Positions 8,074 through 17,258 of a stretch of DNA of 64,000 nt are shown piece after piece (within the stretch, counting starts at the first letter, position 1; each line of letters begins with the position of its first letter). The DNA is from Streptomyces sp. NBC_01260 (GTDB lineage: Bacteria > Actinomycetota > Actinomycetes > Streptomycetales > Streptomycetaceae): positions 3,472,001-3,536,000 of the forward strand of contig NZ_CP108464.1 of assembly GCF_036226405.1 (NCBI RefSeq), read 5' to 3'. The notes beneath the pieces were generated by a model. That model was not told the DNA's origin and searched no databases. It saw only the letters and a list, made by a program, of their open reading frames with translations. Both the position numbers and the translations under genes were made by a program.

Positions 8074-9234
8074 TCAGTACGACTTGGGGAGGCCCAGGGA
8101 CTGATGGGACACGTAGTTCAGGATCATTTCCCGGCTGACCGGCGCGATCCGGGCGACCCGGGACGCGGTGATCAGGGACCCGAGGCCGTACTCGCGGGTG
8201 AGGCCGTTGCCGCCGAGGGTGTGCACCGCCTGGTCGACCGCCTTCACGCACGCCTCGCCGGCCGCGTACTTCGCCATGTTCGCGGCCTCGCCCGCGCCGA
8301 TGTCGTCGCCGTCGTCGTAGAGCCGGGCGGCCTTCTGCATCATCAGCCGGGCCAGTTCGAGTTCGATGTGCGCCTGGGCCAGGGGGTGCGCGATGGCCTG
8401 GTGGGCGCCGATGGGCTCCTTCCACACCTGGCGGGTCTTCGCGTACTCGACGGCGCGGGCGAGGGCGTAGCGGCCCATCCCGATACCGAAGGCCGCCGTC
8501 ATGATGCGTTCCGGGTTGAGCCCGGCGAAGAGCTGGAGGAGGCCCGCGTCCTCATCGCCGACGAGCGCGTCGGCGGGCAGCCGCACATCGTCGAGGACCA
8601 GCTCGAACTGCTTCTCCGGCGCCTGGAGTTCCATGTCGATCTGCGACCGCTGGAAGCCGGGGGCCTCGCGCGGGACGATGAAGAGGCAGGGCTTCAGCTT
8701 GCCGGACCTGGCGTCCTCGGTGCGGCCGACGATGAGGGTGGCGTCGGCGATGTCGACGCCGGAGACGAAGACCTTGCGGCCGGTGAGCACCCACTCCTGG
8801 CCGTCGCGGCGGGCGGTGGTGGTGATCCGGTGCGAGTTGGAACCGGCGTCCGGCTCGGTGATGCCGAAGGCCATGGTGAGGCTGCCGTCGGCGAGGCCCG
8901 GCAGCCACTGCCGCTTCTGGGCGTCGGTGCCGAAGCGGGCTATGACGGTGCCGCAGATGGCGGGCGAGACGACCATCATCAGCAGCGGGGAGCCTGCCGC
9001 ACCCAACTCCTCAAGCACGATGGAGAGTTCGGCCATGCCGCTGCCTCCGCCGCCGTACTCCTCGGGGAGGTTCACGCCGAGATAGCCGAGCTTGGCGGCC
9101 TCCGCCCACAGCTCGCGGGGGTGGGCGCCGTCCCGGATGACGGAGGTCATGTAGTCGCGCCCGTACCGCGTGCCGAGGGCGGTGACGGCTGCGCGCAGGG
9201 CCTGGTGCTCTTCGGTTTCCAGGACGGTGCTCAT
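8074..9234 (-). CDS. Acyl-CoA dehydrogenase
   Basis: This 386-aa FAD enzyme has the full acyl-CoA dehydrogenase layout. The FAD/substrate motif AFGITEPDAGSNSHRITTTA is near residue 130, a WVLTGRKVFVSG strand follows, and the C-terminal helical domain includes KYAAGEACVKAVDQAVHTLGGNGLTREYGL. It forms an alpha,beta-unsaturated acyl-CoA. The ATG at 9234 overlaps the carboxylase alpha stop as ATGA. AtuD (citronellyl-CoA dehydrogenase) and FadE12/LiuA hold the same place in comparable clusters. Confidence 0.92.
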   Translation of the reverse strand: MSTVLETEEHQALRAAVTALGTRYGRDYMTSVIRDGAHPRELWAEAAKLGYLGVNLPEEYGGGGSGMAELSIVLEELGAAGSPLLMMVVSPAICGTVIARFGTDAQKRQWLPGLADGSLTMAFGITEPDAGSNSHRITTTARRDGQEWVLTGRKVFVSGVDIADATLIVGRTEDARSGKLKPCLFIVPREAPGFQRSQIDMELQAPEKQFELVLDDVRLPADALVGDEDAGLLQLFAGLNPERIMTAAFGIGMGRYALARAVEYAKTRQVWKEPIGAHQAIAHPLAQAHIELELARLMMQKAARLYDDGDDIGAGEAANMAKYAAGEACVKAVDQAVHTLGGNGLTREYGLGSLITASRVARIAPVSREMILNYVSHQSLGLPKSY

Positions 9235-11201
9235 GCGGTCTCCTCTGAGGCTTCGGGGTCATGGTCTGCGGGCTCGGTGACGACTGCGAGCAGTGCGCCG
9301 ACCTCCACCTGGAGGCCGGGGGCGGCGTGGAGCGCGGTGAGGGTGCCGGTGGCGGGGGCGAGGATGCGGTGCTCCATCTTCATCGCCTCCAGCCAGATCA
9401 GCGGCTGCCCGGCCTCGACGGCGGACCCGGCCGCCAGGCCCTCGGCCAGGCGGACCACCGTGCCGGGCATCGGGGCGAGCAGGGAGCCGGGTTCGGTGCG
9501 TTCGGCGGGGTCGGTGAAGCGGGGCAGGGCGGTGAACGCGTACGAGCCGGTGGCGGTGTCCACGTACAGCCGGTCGTCGCGGCCGAGGACGTCGAAGTGC
9601 CGGGTGACGCCTTCGGATTCGAGGGTGACGCGGCCGCGGCCGGCGCGGACGACGCGGACGCCCTCCGTGCCGACGGCCAGGCCGTCGCGGGTGGTGCGGT
9701 AGGTGATCTCGTGCTCGCGGCCGTCCGGTTCGCTGCGGTAGCGCCTGAGCTGGGGCTGCGAGGGGAGATTGCGCCAGGCGCCGAAGCGGGCGAATCCCGA
9801 TGTGGTGGCGGTGGCGTTACGGGCCGCCTCGGCGACGGCGGCGGCGATGGCGGCCAGCCGTACGGCCGACTCGTCGGGTGCGCGGGTCAGTGCCGCCAGG
9901 TGGCGTTCGTAGAAGCCGGTGTCCAGGCGGGCCGCCACGAAGTCCGGGTGGCGCAGGGAGCGTACGAGCAGATCGCGGTTGGTGACCGGGCCGTGGACGC
10001 GGGCGCGTTCCAGGGTGCGGGCGAGCAGGCGCACGGCTTCGGTGCGGGTGGGGGCGTGGGCGATGACCTTGGCGAGCATCGGGTCGTAGTGCGCGCCGAT
10101 GGTGTCGCCGCCGGTGTATCCGGTGTCCAGCCGCACACCGGGCTCCTGCGGCACGTCCAGCGAGAGCAGTGCTCCGGTCTGCGGCTGCCAGTCGCGGGCC
10201 GGGTCCTCGGCGTAGAGCCGGGCCTCGACGGCGTGCCCCGCGGGGTGCGGCGGCGCGGCGGCGGGCAGCGGTTCGCCCTCGGCGGTGCGCAGCTGGAGCG
10301 CGACGAGGTCGAGGCCGAACACCGCTTCGGTGACGGGGTGTTCGACCTGGAGGCGGGTGTTCATCTCCAGGAAGTACGGCCGCCCGTCGTCGGTGACCAG
10401 GAATTCGACGGTGCCCGCACCCCGGTACCCGACGGCCCGTGCGGCGGCCACGGCGGCGGCGTGCAGCCGGTCGCGCAGCCCGTCGTCGAGACCGGGTGCG
10501 GGGGCCTCCTCGATGACCTTCTGGTGGCGGCGCTGGAGTGAGCAGTCGCGGGTGCCGAGCGCCCAGACGCCGTCGTGCTCGTCGGCCATGATCTGGACCT
10601 CGACGTGCCGGCCGCGTTCCACGTACGGCTCGGCGAAGACCTCCCCGTCCCCGAAGGCGGACAGCGCCTCGGCCGCGGCGGCGGTCAGCTCGCCTTCCAG
10701 ATGGTTGAGTTCGCGGACGATCCGCATCCCCCGCCCGCCGCCGCCCGACGCCGCCTTGAGCAGCAGCGGCAGATCCCCGGCGCGGGCCGCGGCCGGGTCG
10801 ACGGGGGCGAGGAGCGGCACCCCGGCGGCGGCCATCAGCTCCTTGGCGCGGGTCTTGGACGCCATCAGCTCGATGGCCTTGACCGGCGGGCCGACCCAGA
10901 CCAGTCCGGCGTCCTGCACGGCGGCGGCGAACCCGGCGTTCTCGGAGAGGAAGCCGTACCCGGGATGGACGGCGTCCGCGCCTGCCGCGAGGGCGGCGGC
11001 CACGACGAGATCGCCACGCAGATACGTGTCGCGGGGCGCGGCCCCCGACAGCCGTACGGCGGTGTCGGCCTCCCGTACGTGCAGCGCGCCGGCGTCCGCG
11101 TCGGAGTACACGGCGACGGTGGCGATGCCGAGCGCGCGGCAGGTACGGAAGATCCGGCAGGCGATCTCGCCCCGGTTGGCAACGAGCAGGCTGGTGATCA
11201 T
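9231..11201 (-). CDS. Acyl-CoA carboxylase alpha subunit (biotin carboxylase + BCCP)
   Basis: This 656-aa protein combines biotin carboxylase and a biotin carrier domain. The N-terminal biotin-carboxylase domain starts LLVANRGEIACRIFRTCRALG. The ATP-grasp segment includes KAASGGGGRGMRIV near residue 160 and FLEMNTRLQVEHPVTE near 285. The C-terminal carrier has the biotinylation motif LEAMKMEH near residue 605. It carboxylates biotin with ATP and bicarbonate and hands CO2 to the beta subunit encoded just upstream. The order beta-alpha-dehydrogenase matches accD2-accA2-fadE clusters of mycobacteria and atuC-atuF of Pseudomonas. The substrate (propionyl-, methylcrotonyl- or geranyl-CoA) is not decidable from motifs. 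Confidence 0.92.
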   Translation of the reverse strand: MITSLLVANRGEIACRIFRTCRALGIATVAVYSDADAGALHVREADTAVRLSGAAPRDTYLRGDLVVAAALAAGADAVHPGYGFLSENAGFAAAVQDAGLVWVGPPVKAIELMASKTRAKELMAAAGVPLLAPVDPAAARAGDLPLLLKAASGGGGRGMRIVRELNHLEGELTAAAAEALSAFGDGEVFAEPYVERGRHVEVQIMADEHDGVWALGTRDCSLQRRHQKVIEEAPAPGLDDGLRDRLHAAAVAAARAVGYRGAGTVEFLVTDDGRPYFLEMNTRLQVEHPVTEAVFGLDLVALQLRTAEGEPLPAAAPPHPAGHAVEARLYAEDPARDWQPQTGALLSLDVPQEPGVRLDTGYTGGDTIGAHYDPMLAKVIAHAPTRTEAVRLLARTLERARVHGPVTNRDLLVRSLRHPDFVAARLDTGFYERHLAALTRAPDESAVRLAAIAAAVAEAARNATATTSGFARFGAWRNLPSQPQLRRYRSEPDGREHEITYRTTRDGLAVGTEGVRVVRAGRGRVTLESEGVTRHFDVLGRDDRLYVDTATGSYAFTALPRFTDPAERTEPGSLLAPMPGTVVRLAEGLAAGSAVEAGQPLIWLEAMKMEHRILAPATGTLTALHAAPGLQVEVGALLAVVTEPADHDPEASEETA

Positions 11202-11209
11202 GTGGGTTC

Positions 11210-12808
11210 TCACATCCGGAAGATGCCGAAGCCGCCGCGGGCGCCCTCGACCGGTGCGGTGTGGATGGCGGACAGGCACATCCCGAGGACGGTCCTGGTG
11301 TCGCGCGGGTCGATGACCCCGTCGTCGTACAGCCGGCCGGACAGGAACATCGGCAGGGACTCGGACTCGATCTGCTGCTCGACCATGGCGCGCAGTCCGG
11401 CGTCCGCCTCGTCGTCGTACGGCCGCCCCTTCGCCGCGGCGGAGGCGCGGGCGACGATGGAGAGCACCCCGGCCAGCTGCTGCGGGCCCATGACGGCGGA
11501 CTTGCTGCTGGGCCAGGCGAACAGGAAGCGCGGGTCGTAGGCCCGGCCGCACATGCCGTAGTGCCCGGCGCCGTAGGAGGCGCCCATCAGCACGGACAGA
11601 TGCGGGACCTTGGAGTTCGACACCGCGTTGATCATCATCGCGCCGTGCTTGATGATGCCGCCCTGCTCGTACTCCTTGCCGACCATGTAGCCGGTGGTGT
11701 TGTGCAGGAACAGCAGCGGGATGTCGCGCTGGTTGGCGAGCTGGATGAACTGGGCGGCCTTCTGCGACTCCTCGCTGAACAGCACGCCCTGCGCGTTGGC
11801 GAGGATGCCGACCGGGTAACCGTGCAGCCGCGCCCAGCCGGTCACCAGGCTCGTCCCGTAGAGCGGCTTGAACGCGTCGAAGTCCGAGCCGTCGACCAGC
11901 CGGGCGATGACCTCGCGCGGGTCGAAGGGCACCTTCAGGTCGCCGGGCACGATGCCGATCAGCTCGTCGCCGTAGTACTTGGGCGGCTCGGCGGGACCCG
12001 GATCGGCGTGCGCCTTGCGCCAGTTGAGGCGGGCGACGATCCGGCGGGCCTGGCGCAGCGCGTCCTGCTCGTCCACGGCGAAGTGGTCGGCGAGCCCGGA
12101 GATGCGGGCGTGCATCCCGGCGCCGCCGAGCGATTCGTCGTCGCTCTCCTCGCCGGTGGCCATCTTCACCAGCGGCGGACCGCCGAGGAAGACCTTGGAC
12201 CGTTCCTTGATCATGACGGTGTGATCGGACATGCCGGGGACGTACGCCCCGCCGGCCGTGGAGTTCCCGAAGACGACGGCCACGGTCGGGATACCGGCGG
12301 CCGAGAGCCGGGTGAGGTCGCGGAAGAGCGCCCCGCCGGGGATGAAGATCTCCTTCTGCGAGGGGAGGTCGGCGCCGCCCGACTCGACGAGGCTGATGAC
12401 CGGCAGCCGGTTGGCGAAGGCGATCTCGTTGGCGCGCAGGGCCTTCTTCAGCGTCCAGGGGTTGGAGGCGCCGCCGCGTACGGTCGGGTCGTTGGCGGTG
12501 ATCAGGCACTCCACGCCCTCGACCACCCCGATCCCGGTGACGAGCGAGGCGCCGACCGCATAGTCGCTGCCCCAGGCGGCGAGCGGCGACAGTTCCAGGA
12601 ACGGGGTGTCCTGGTCGATCAGCAGCTCGATGCGCTCGCGGGCCAGCAGTTTGCCGCGTGCCCGGTGCCGCTCGACGTACTTCTCTCCGCCGCCCTCCAG
12701 CGCCTTGGCATGCGCGGCGTCGAGGCCGGCGAGCTTGTCGAGCATGGCCGCGCGGTTCGCGGTGTATTCGGGGCTCGCGGTGTCGAGCCCGGTGGGCAGG
12801 ACGGTCAT
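11210..12808 (-). CDS. Acyl-CoA carboxylase beta subunit (carboxyltransferase)
   Basis: This 532-aa carboxyltransferase has two crotonase-like halves. An N-terminal lead is RARGKLLARERIELLID, followed by SLVESGGADLP and GNSTAGGAYVPGMSDHTVMI with the first oxyanion hole. The second half has NTTGYMVGKEYEQGGIIKHGAMMINA and MGASYGAGHYGMCGRAYDPRFLFAWPS. These features match the methylcrotonyl/geranyl-CoA carboxylase beta group more than the propionyl-CoA PccB group. The ATG at 12808 overlaps the stop of the AtuA-like gene as ATGA. It acts as a complex with the alpha subunit encoded 8 bp downstream. Confidence 0.92.
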   Translation of the reverse strand: MTVLPTGLDTASPEYTANRAAMLDKLAGLDAAHAKALEGGGEKYVERHRARGKLLARERIELLIDQDTPFLELSPLAAWGSDYAVGASLVTGIGVVEGVECLITANDPTVRGGASNPWTLKKALRANEIAFANRLPVISLVESGGADLPSQKEIFIPGGALFRDLTRLSAAGIPTVAVVFGNSTAGGAYVPGMSDHTVMIKERSKVFLGGPPLVKMATGEESDDESLGGAGMHARISGLADHFAVDEQDALRQARRIVARLNWRKAHADPGPAEPPKYYGDELIGIVPGDLKVPFDPREVIARLVDGSDFDAFKPLYGTSLVTGWARLHGYPVGILANAQGVLFSEESQKAAQFIQLANQRDIPLLFLHNTTGYMVGKEYEQGGIIKHGAMMINAVSNSKVPHLSVLMGASYGAGHYGMCGRAYDPRFLFAWPSSKSAVMGPQQLAGVLSIVARASAAAKGRPYDDEADAGLRAMVEQQIESESLPMFLSGRLYDDGVIDPRDTRTVLGMCLSAIHTAPVEGARGGFGIFRM

Positions 12809-14535
12809 GCGTGCACCTCCGGTGCGTCGGAGCTGTCCAGCAGGACCACGGGTATCTCCAGGTGGCGCGAGCGCAGCCACTCCCCCACCGCCTTGGCCTG
12901 CGGGTCGAAGCGGTGCTGGGCGGCCACGCCCTCGCCGAGCAGCCCGTGGACGGTGAAGTTCAGCGCGCGCAGGTTCGGCAGGACATGGCGTACGACGGTG
13001 AGCGGGGCGGTCTCCGGGAGCAGTTCGCGCAGCCGCTCGACGGTCAGCTCATGGGCCAGCCACCGCCACGCCTGATCGCTCCGCACCCACACCCCGACGT
13101 TCGCGTCCCCGCCCTTGTCGCCGCTGCGGGCGCCCGCGACGAGCCCGAGCGGAGCGGTACGGGTGGGCAGGCCGGGCGCCAACGGCGTTGGCAGCGGCGG
13201 CTGTTCGGCGTCCTGGAGGGGCCGGGTGCGGGCGGGCGGTTCCTGCACCTGCCGCCGGCCGTCCGGGAGCACGGCGACCTGCGTCACCTCCTCGGCCGGT
13301 ACGTACCGGGCCTCGAACACCCCGTAGGGCGCACCCTTTCCGGGCGGGGCGGTGACATGGAAGCCCGGGTAGCTGCCGAGGGCCAGCTCGATCGCGGCGC
13401 CGGACAGGGCCCGCCCGACGGCGTCCGGTTCCTGGTCGCGGACGACGAGCCGGAGCAGGGCGCTCGCGGTCTCCTCGGTCGCGGCGTCGGTCCGGTCGGT
13501 ACGGGCGAGCTCCCAGCGCACCTCCTCGGGCCGGCGCCCGGCACGGGCGAAGGCGTCCTCGAACTGGTGCCGGACGAGCCGCGCCTTGGCCTCGATGTCG
13601 AGTCCGGTGAGCACGAAGACGACCTCGCCCCGCCAGCCGCCGAGCCGGGTGAGTCCGGCCTTGAGGGTGGGCGGCGGGGCCTCGCCGCGCACCCCGGAGA
13701 TGCTGACCCGGTCCGGGCCCTGCTGCGCCAGTCGTACGGTGTCGAGCCGGGCGGTGACGTCGGGTCCCGCGTACCGGGCGCCGCCGGTCTCGTACAGCAG
13801 CTGGGCGGTGACCGTGCCGAGGTCGACGACGCCGCCGGTGCCGTCGTGCTTGGTGATGACGGAGGTGCCGTCGGCGTGGATCTCGGCGACGGGGAAGCCG
13901 GGCCGCCGCAGGTCGTGGTCGCGGAAGAAGGAGTAGTTCCCGCCGGTGGCCTGGGTGCCGCACTCCAGCACGTGCCCGGCGACGACGGCTCCGGCGAGCG
14001 CGTCGTGGTCCTCGGGTCCCCAGCCGAAGTGGGCGGCGGCGGGCCCGGTGACGAGCGCGGCGTCGGTGACGCGGCCGGTGACGACGACATCGGCCCCGGC
14101 CCGCAGACAGGCGGCGATGCCCTCGCCGCCGAGATAGGCGTTGGCGGTGAGGAACCCGTCGGGAACAGGCAGGCTGTCCCCCTCGACATGCGCGACGCGC
14201 ACGGGCACGCCCAGCTTGTCAGCCAACTCCCGTACCGCATCAGCCAGTCCGGCCGGATTGAGGCCGCCCGCGTTGGTGACGATCCGCACCCCGCGCTCCC
14301 GGGCGAGCCCGAGGCCCTCCTCAAGCTGCCGCAGGAAGGTGGTGGCGTAGCCGCGCGAGGGGTCCTTGAGCCGGCCGCGGCCGAGGATGAGCATGGTCAG
14401 CTCGGCGAGGTAGTCGCCGGTGAGGACGTCGAGGGGGCCGCCGGTGAGCATCTCGCGCACGGCGTCGAAGCGGTCGCCGTAGAACCCGGAGGCGTTGCCG
14501 ACCCGCAGCGGCGCGGGCCCGGGCGCGTCCGTCAC
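12805..14535 (-). CDS. AtuA-like protein (DUF1446, acyclic terpene utilisation)
   Basis: This 576-aa protein has the AtuA/DUF1446 layout. It begins LRVGNASGFYGDRFDAVREML, then LDVLTGDYLAELTMLILGR, RIVTNAGGLNPAGLA, and GADVVVTGRVTDAALV. The C-terminal AtuA-like domain contains VAGARSGDKGGDANVGVWV. The GTG at 14535 overlaps the stop of the TIGR03084 gene as GTGA. AtuA is required for citronellol/geraniol catabolism in Pseudomonas, although its reaction is not settled. Its presence is the main reason to read the operon as terpenoid-like acyl-CoA degradation; mycobacterial Rv0976c is a similar neighbour of accD2/accA2. Confidence 0.85.
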   Translation of the reverse strand: MTDAPGPAPLRVGNASGFYGDRFDAVREMLTGGPLDVLTGDYLAELTMLILGRGRLKDPSRGYATTFLRQLEEGLGLARERGVRIVTNAGGLNPAGLADAVRELADKLGVPVRVAHVEGDSLPVPDGFLTANAYLGGEGIAACLRAGADVVVTGRVTDAALVTGPAAAHFGWGPEDHDALAGAVVAGHVLECGTQATGGNYSFFRDHDLRRPGFPVAEIHADGTSVITKHDGTGGVVDLGTVTAQLLYETGGARYAGPDVTARLDTVRLAQQGPDRVSISGVRGEAPPPTLKAGLTRLGGWRGEVVFVLTGLDIEAKARLVRHQFEDAFARAGRRPEEVRWELARTDRTDAATEETASALLRLVVRDQEPDAVGRALSGAAIELALGSYPGFHVTAPPGKGAPYGVFEARYVPAEEVTQVAVLPDGRRQVQEPPARTRPLQDAEQPPLPTPLAPGLPTRTAPLGLVAGARSGDKGGDANVGVWVRSDQAWRWLAHELTVERLRELLPETAPLTVVRHVLPNLRALNFTVHGLLGEGVAAQHRFDPQAKAVGEWLRSRHLEIPVVLLDSSDAPEVHA

Positions 14536-15332
14536 TTCCCGGTCCCCCGCCGCGGGTCGCGTCCGGGTCCGGCGGGCCCGGCGAAGGCCTGCGCGATGTC
14601 CAGCCACGCCTCGGCGTCGGCCCCCTCGGCCCGTACGGCGAGGTCGTCGCGGTGGGCGCGCTGGGTGACGAGCAGGCAGAAGTCGTGCAGCGGCCCGGTG
14701 ACCCGCTGGGCGGCGCCCTCGGGGCCATAGGCAGTCAACTCACCGCCCGGCCCTTCCAGTTCCACCCGGAACTCCTCTCCGGGCGCCTTGATCCCCCGTA
14801 CGAGGAAGGCGTAGTCCCTCGCCCGTACCCCGATCCGCGCGACGTGCCGCAGCCGGGCGGTGGGGGTGCGGGTGACACCGAGCGCGTCGGCCACGTCCTG
14901 GCCGTGTGCCCAGGTCTCCATGAGCCGCCCGGTCGCCATGGAGGCGACGCTCATGGGCGGCCCGTACCAGGGAAACCGGGTCCCGGCCGGGGCCGCCCGC
15001 AGCGCCTCCTGAAGCCGCTCGTGCCCGGCGCGCCAGTGGGTGAGCAGGGCGTCCGGGGCGTACGCCGCAACGACCTCGCCGGCGGCCTCGTCGACGAAGC
15101 CCTCGGGGTCCCGCATGGCCTTCGCGACCTCGTCGCCGAACCGCTCGGGGTCGGTGACGGAGAGCAGTGCCACCTCGTCGGTCCAGCTCAGATGGGCCAC
15201 CTGATGGGCGACCGTCCACCCCGCGGCAGGCGTCGCCCCCGCCCATTGCGCGGCGCTCAACCCGGCTACCAGCAGGTCGAGTTCCTCGCTCTCGCTGCGC
15301 AGATCGTCGAGCACGGCTGAGGCATCGGACAC
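14532..15332 (-). CDS. TIGR03084-family protein (mycothiol maleylpyruvate isomerase/DinB fold)
   Basis: This 266-aa protein is the first gene of the operon. It has the N-terminal four-helix DinB/MDMPI domain with metal-binding histidines (GWTVAHQVAHLSWTD near residue 45, and METWAHGQDVADALGV near 150), followed by the C-terminal RVELEGPGGELTAYGPEG segment of TIGR03084. The GTG at 15332 is chosen because GAGGGGAG lies 8-9 nt upstream. Members are often thiol-dependent isomerases or transferases; the substrate is unknown. The promoter and operator should lie in the 15333-15629 gap shared with the divergent hydrolase. Confidence 0.82.
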   Translation of the reverse strand: MSDASAVLDDLRSESEELDLLVAGLSAAQWAGATPAAGWTVAHQVAHLSWTDEVALLSVTDPERFGDEVAKAMRDPEGFVDEAAGEVVAAYAPDALLTHWRAGHERLQEALRAAPAGTRFPWYGPPMSVASMATGRLMETWAHGQDVADALGVTRTPTARLRHVARIGVRARDYAFLVRGIKAPGEEFRVELEGPGGELTAYGPEGAAQRVTGPLHDFCLLVTQRAHRDDLAVRAEGADAEAWLDIAQAFAGPAGPGRDPRRGTGK

Positions 15333-15394
15333 GGTGCGCTCCCCTCGGGGCGTGGCGGTGTGCACCGGAGCCTGCCAGCGGGACAGAAAACAAT

Positions 15395-15406
15395 CAAGCA
15401 TGCTTG
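15395..15406. promoter_or_regulatory. Perfect 12-bp palindrome, candidate TetR operator
   Basis: CAAGCATGCTTG is a perfect palindrome 63 bp upstream of the GTG that starts the eight-gene operon. It lies in an AT-rich patch (AATAAT next to it) that stands out from the surrounding GC-rich DNA. TetR proteins bind palindromes of this kind, and the operon ends with a TetR gene. The link is inferred from position and symmetry only. Confidence 0.6.
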
Positions 15407-15629
15407 CATTATTTTTGCCGCGCGGTACCTCCGGGGAAGCGCTCGGGGGGTATCCCCACCCTCGCCAGGGGCCTCAGGCAGTCACGCAGCGGGCGGGCAG
15501 CCCCATCGACCGGGAATGCGGTTCCGACCAGGATGAGTGATGTCCGAAGAGAGCCCCACCGGGCCCGCCGGACACAGCAAAAGATAACCGTCCCCAGCTG
15601 TTCACATGACTGCCAGGAATGAAAAAGCC

Positions 15630-16583
15630 ATGACTGAGACCGTACGTAAGAACCGCCGCCTGCGTCCCGCCCTCGTGGGTATATGCCTGGCCGCCGCAGT
15701 GACCGGAATCTCCGCCTGTGCGGATTCGACTCCGTCCGATTCCGGGAAATCGAAGAGCCCCGGCCAGTCGTCCCACCAGAATTCCGGTGCCCCGGCCGCC
15801 GCGAAGCCGTCGACACCTGCCGCCGCGGCGTCCCTCCGCATGATCGCGAACGGTGACCACAGCCTGGCCTTCCATGTCACACCCGGCCACCTCCCGGCCC
15901 TGGTCCTGGACGCGGGTGGCGGTGAGGACTCGTCGTACTGGAAGACGATGGCGCCCGAACTGGCGAAGAAGACCGGTTCCATGGTGGTCACGTACGACCG
16001 GGCCGGAATGGGAAAGAGCGACGAGGTTCCCGGGGCGTGGAAAGTCGAGAACGCGGTATCCGATCTGAAGGCCGGACTGACGAAGCTGGGAATCACCCAT
16101 GACGTGATCCTGGTTTCACATTCCCAGGCGGGCGAGGTCGCCACCTATTTCGCCAAGGAGAACCCGAATTGGCTCGCGGGTGCCGTCCTCGTCGACGGAA
16201 GCCTTCCCGAGTTCTATACGGACGAGGAGACGGCGAAGATCGAAGCCGCGAACAAGGCCCAGGTGGAGGCCCTCAAGGACCAGCCCTCGACGCAGCAGAC
16301 CCGCCAACTGCTCGCCACCGGGGACGGCTACGGCCCGATGCACCGCGCGTACCACCAGGTCTCCTGGCCGCAGAGCGTCCCGGCGACGGCCATCGTCTCG
16401 GAGAAGACCCCCTTTGAGACACCCGAGGACGCGCAGCTCTGGCGCAATGCCCAGCAGGAGTTCGTGAAGGGGGCCCCGAACCGCGACCTCGTGACCGCCG
16501 CGAAGAGCTCGCACGACATCGCCGGCGACCGTCCGGATGTCATCGTCACGGCGGTCGGGCAGATGCTGAAGACCGCGGGCTGA
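15630..16583 (+). CDS. Alpha/beta-hydrolase lipoprotein
   Basis: This 317-aa exported hydrolase begins with a lipoprotein signal: KNRRLRPA, a hydrophobic stretch, then lipobox ISAC (Cys about residue 30). A Ser/Pro/Ala-rich spacer follows. The alpha/beta-hydrolase domain contains LDAGGGEDSSYW, YDRAGMGKSD, the nucleophile elbow VSHSQAGE, and a late histidine SSHDIAGDRPD. I prefer the ATG at 15630 (AGGAA 10 nt upstream) over the one at 15606, which has no ribosome site. It is divergent from the acyl-CoA operon. The substrate is unknown, perhaps an ester, lactone or beta-lactam-like compound. Confidence 0.8.
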   Translation: MTETVRKNRRLRPALVGICLAAAVTGISACADSTPSDSGKSKSPGQSSHQNSGAPAAAKPSTPAAAASLRMIANGDHSLAFHVTPGHLPALVLDAGGGEDSSYWKTMAPELAKKTGSMVVTYDRAGMGKSDEVPGAWKVENAVSDLKAGLTKLGITHDVILVSHSQAGEVATYFAKENPNWLAGAVLVDGSLPEFYTDEETAKIEAANKAQVEALKDQPSTQQTRQLLATGDGYGPMHRAYHQVSWPQSVPATAIVSEKTPFETPEDAQLWRNAQQEFVKGAPNRDLVTAAKSSHDIAGDRPDVIVTAVGQMLKTAG

Positions 16584-16681
16584 CCGTGAGGGGAGGAGGA
16601 ACGGCACCGCCCCGCACGGTCGGCGAGACCGTCGGTGGCGGTGGCGGTGGCGGTGGCGTCACGGTGACAGCGTCGCGCGGG

Positions 16682-17002
16682 TCATTCCTGAGAGAATTCA
16701 TGCGGTCGCACCTTGAAACCAAGGCCCGCCGGCAACAGCGAGGATATCTTGACGAGTTCCTCCACCCAGGGCGCAACCGTGTAGCTGGTGGAGTTCACCA
16801 CCTCCACCAGCGGGTGGCCGGAGTGGTCCGCGTGGATACGGGTGTACGCGAGTTGGATCAACGCCGTTGCCACACCGCACCCGTACACCCCGACCACAAG
16901 CGCGAGCAGTACCGTCGAGAGCCGAACCGAACGCGTCGGCCACGGCAGAAGGAACAACTGCAGTACGCCCCAGACAGCCGCAGCCGCCATCACTAACGTC
17001 AT
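16682..17002 (-). pseudogene. N-terminal fragment of PrsW-like intramembrane protease
   Basis: The frame encodes 106 residues: two transmembrane helices (VWGVLQLFLLPWP, TVLLALVVGVYGCGVATALIQLAY) and then VVNSTSYTVAPWVEELVK. The EELVK segment is the PrsW/CPBP-type glutamate motif. The protein ends abruptly at FKVRPHEFSQE, whereas PrsW proteins run another 150-300 residues with more helices and the remaining catalytic residues. No continuation is found downstream, where a GGTGGC microsatellite (about 16632-16658) begins. It is probably a deletion remnant. Confidence 0.6.
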
Positions 17003-17258
17003 TCCCGCCCCAAGCCCTCAAATTACTTGATTCGCAAGTACGAATACATGTCAGATGTTCGACTGCGGCTGCAACGGCCCACGGCGGGAAACCTGGCAGG
17101 GGCAGTCGGGGGTCCTCGTGATGGGGATGCGATGGTCAGGGTGCTGTCGATCTGTACCGGGTTGCCTCCAACGTTGGCCGCAGGCAACCTCCGTGCCGTC
17201 GCGCCGACCACTCGGCCCGTACCGGCAGGTTGGCGCGTGCAGGCCGGGCGTGGGCCCG

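Noticed and set aside
6577..9702. A 1041-residue open frame on the plus strand opposite the CoA-ligase and acyl-CoA dehydrogenase genes
   Set aside because: It is the antisense shadow of high-GC coding DNA: low-complexity Gly/Asp/Val/Arg composition, no domain, no ribosome site, while the minus-strand genes carry full catalytic motifs.
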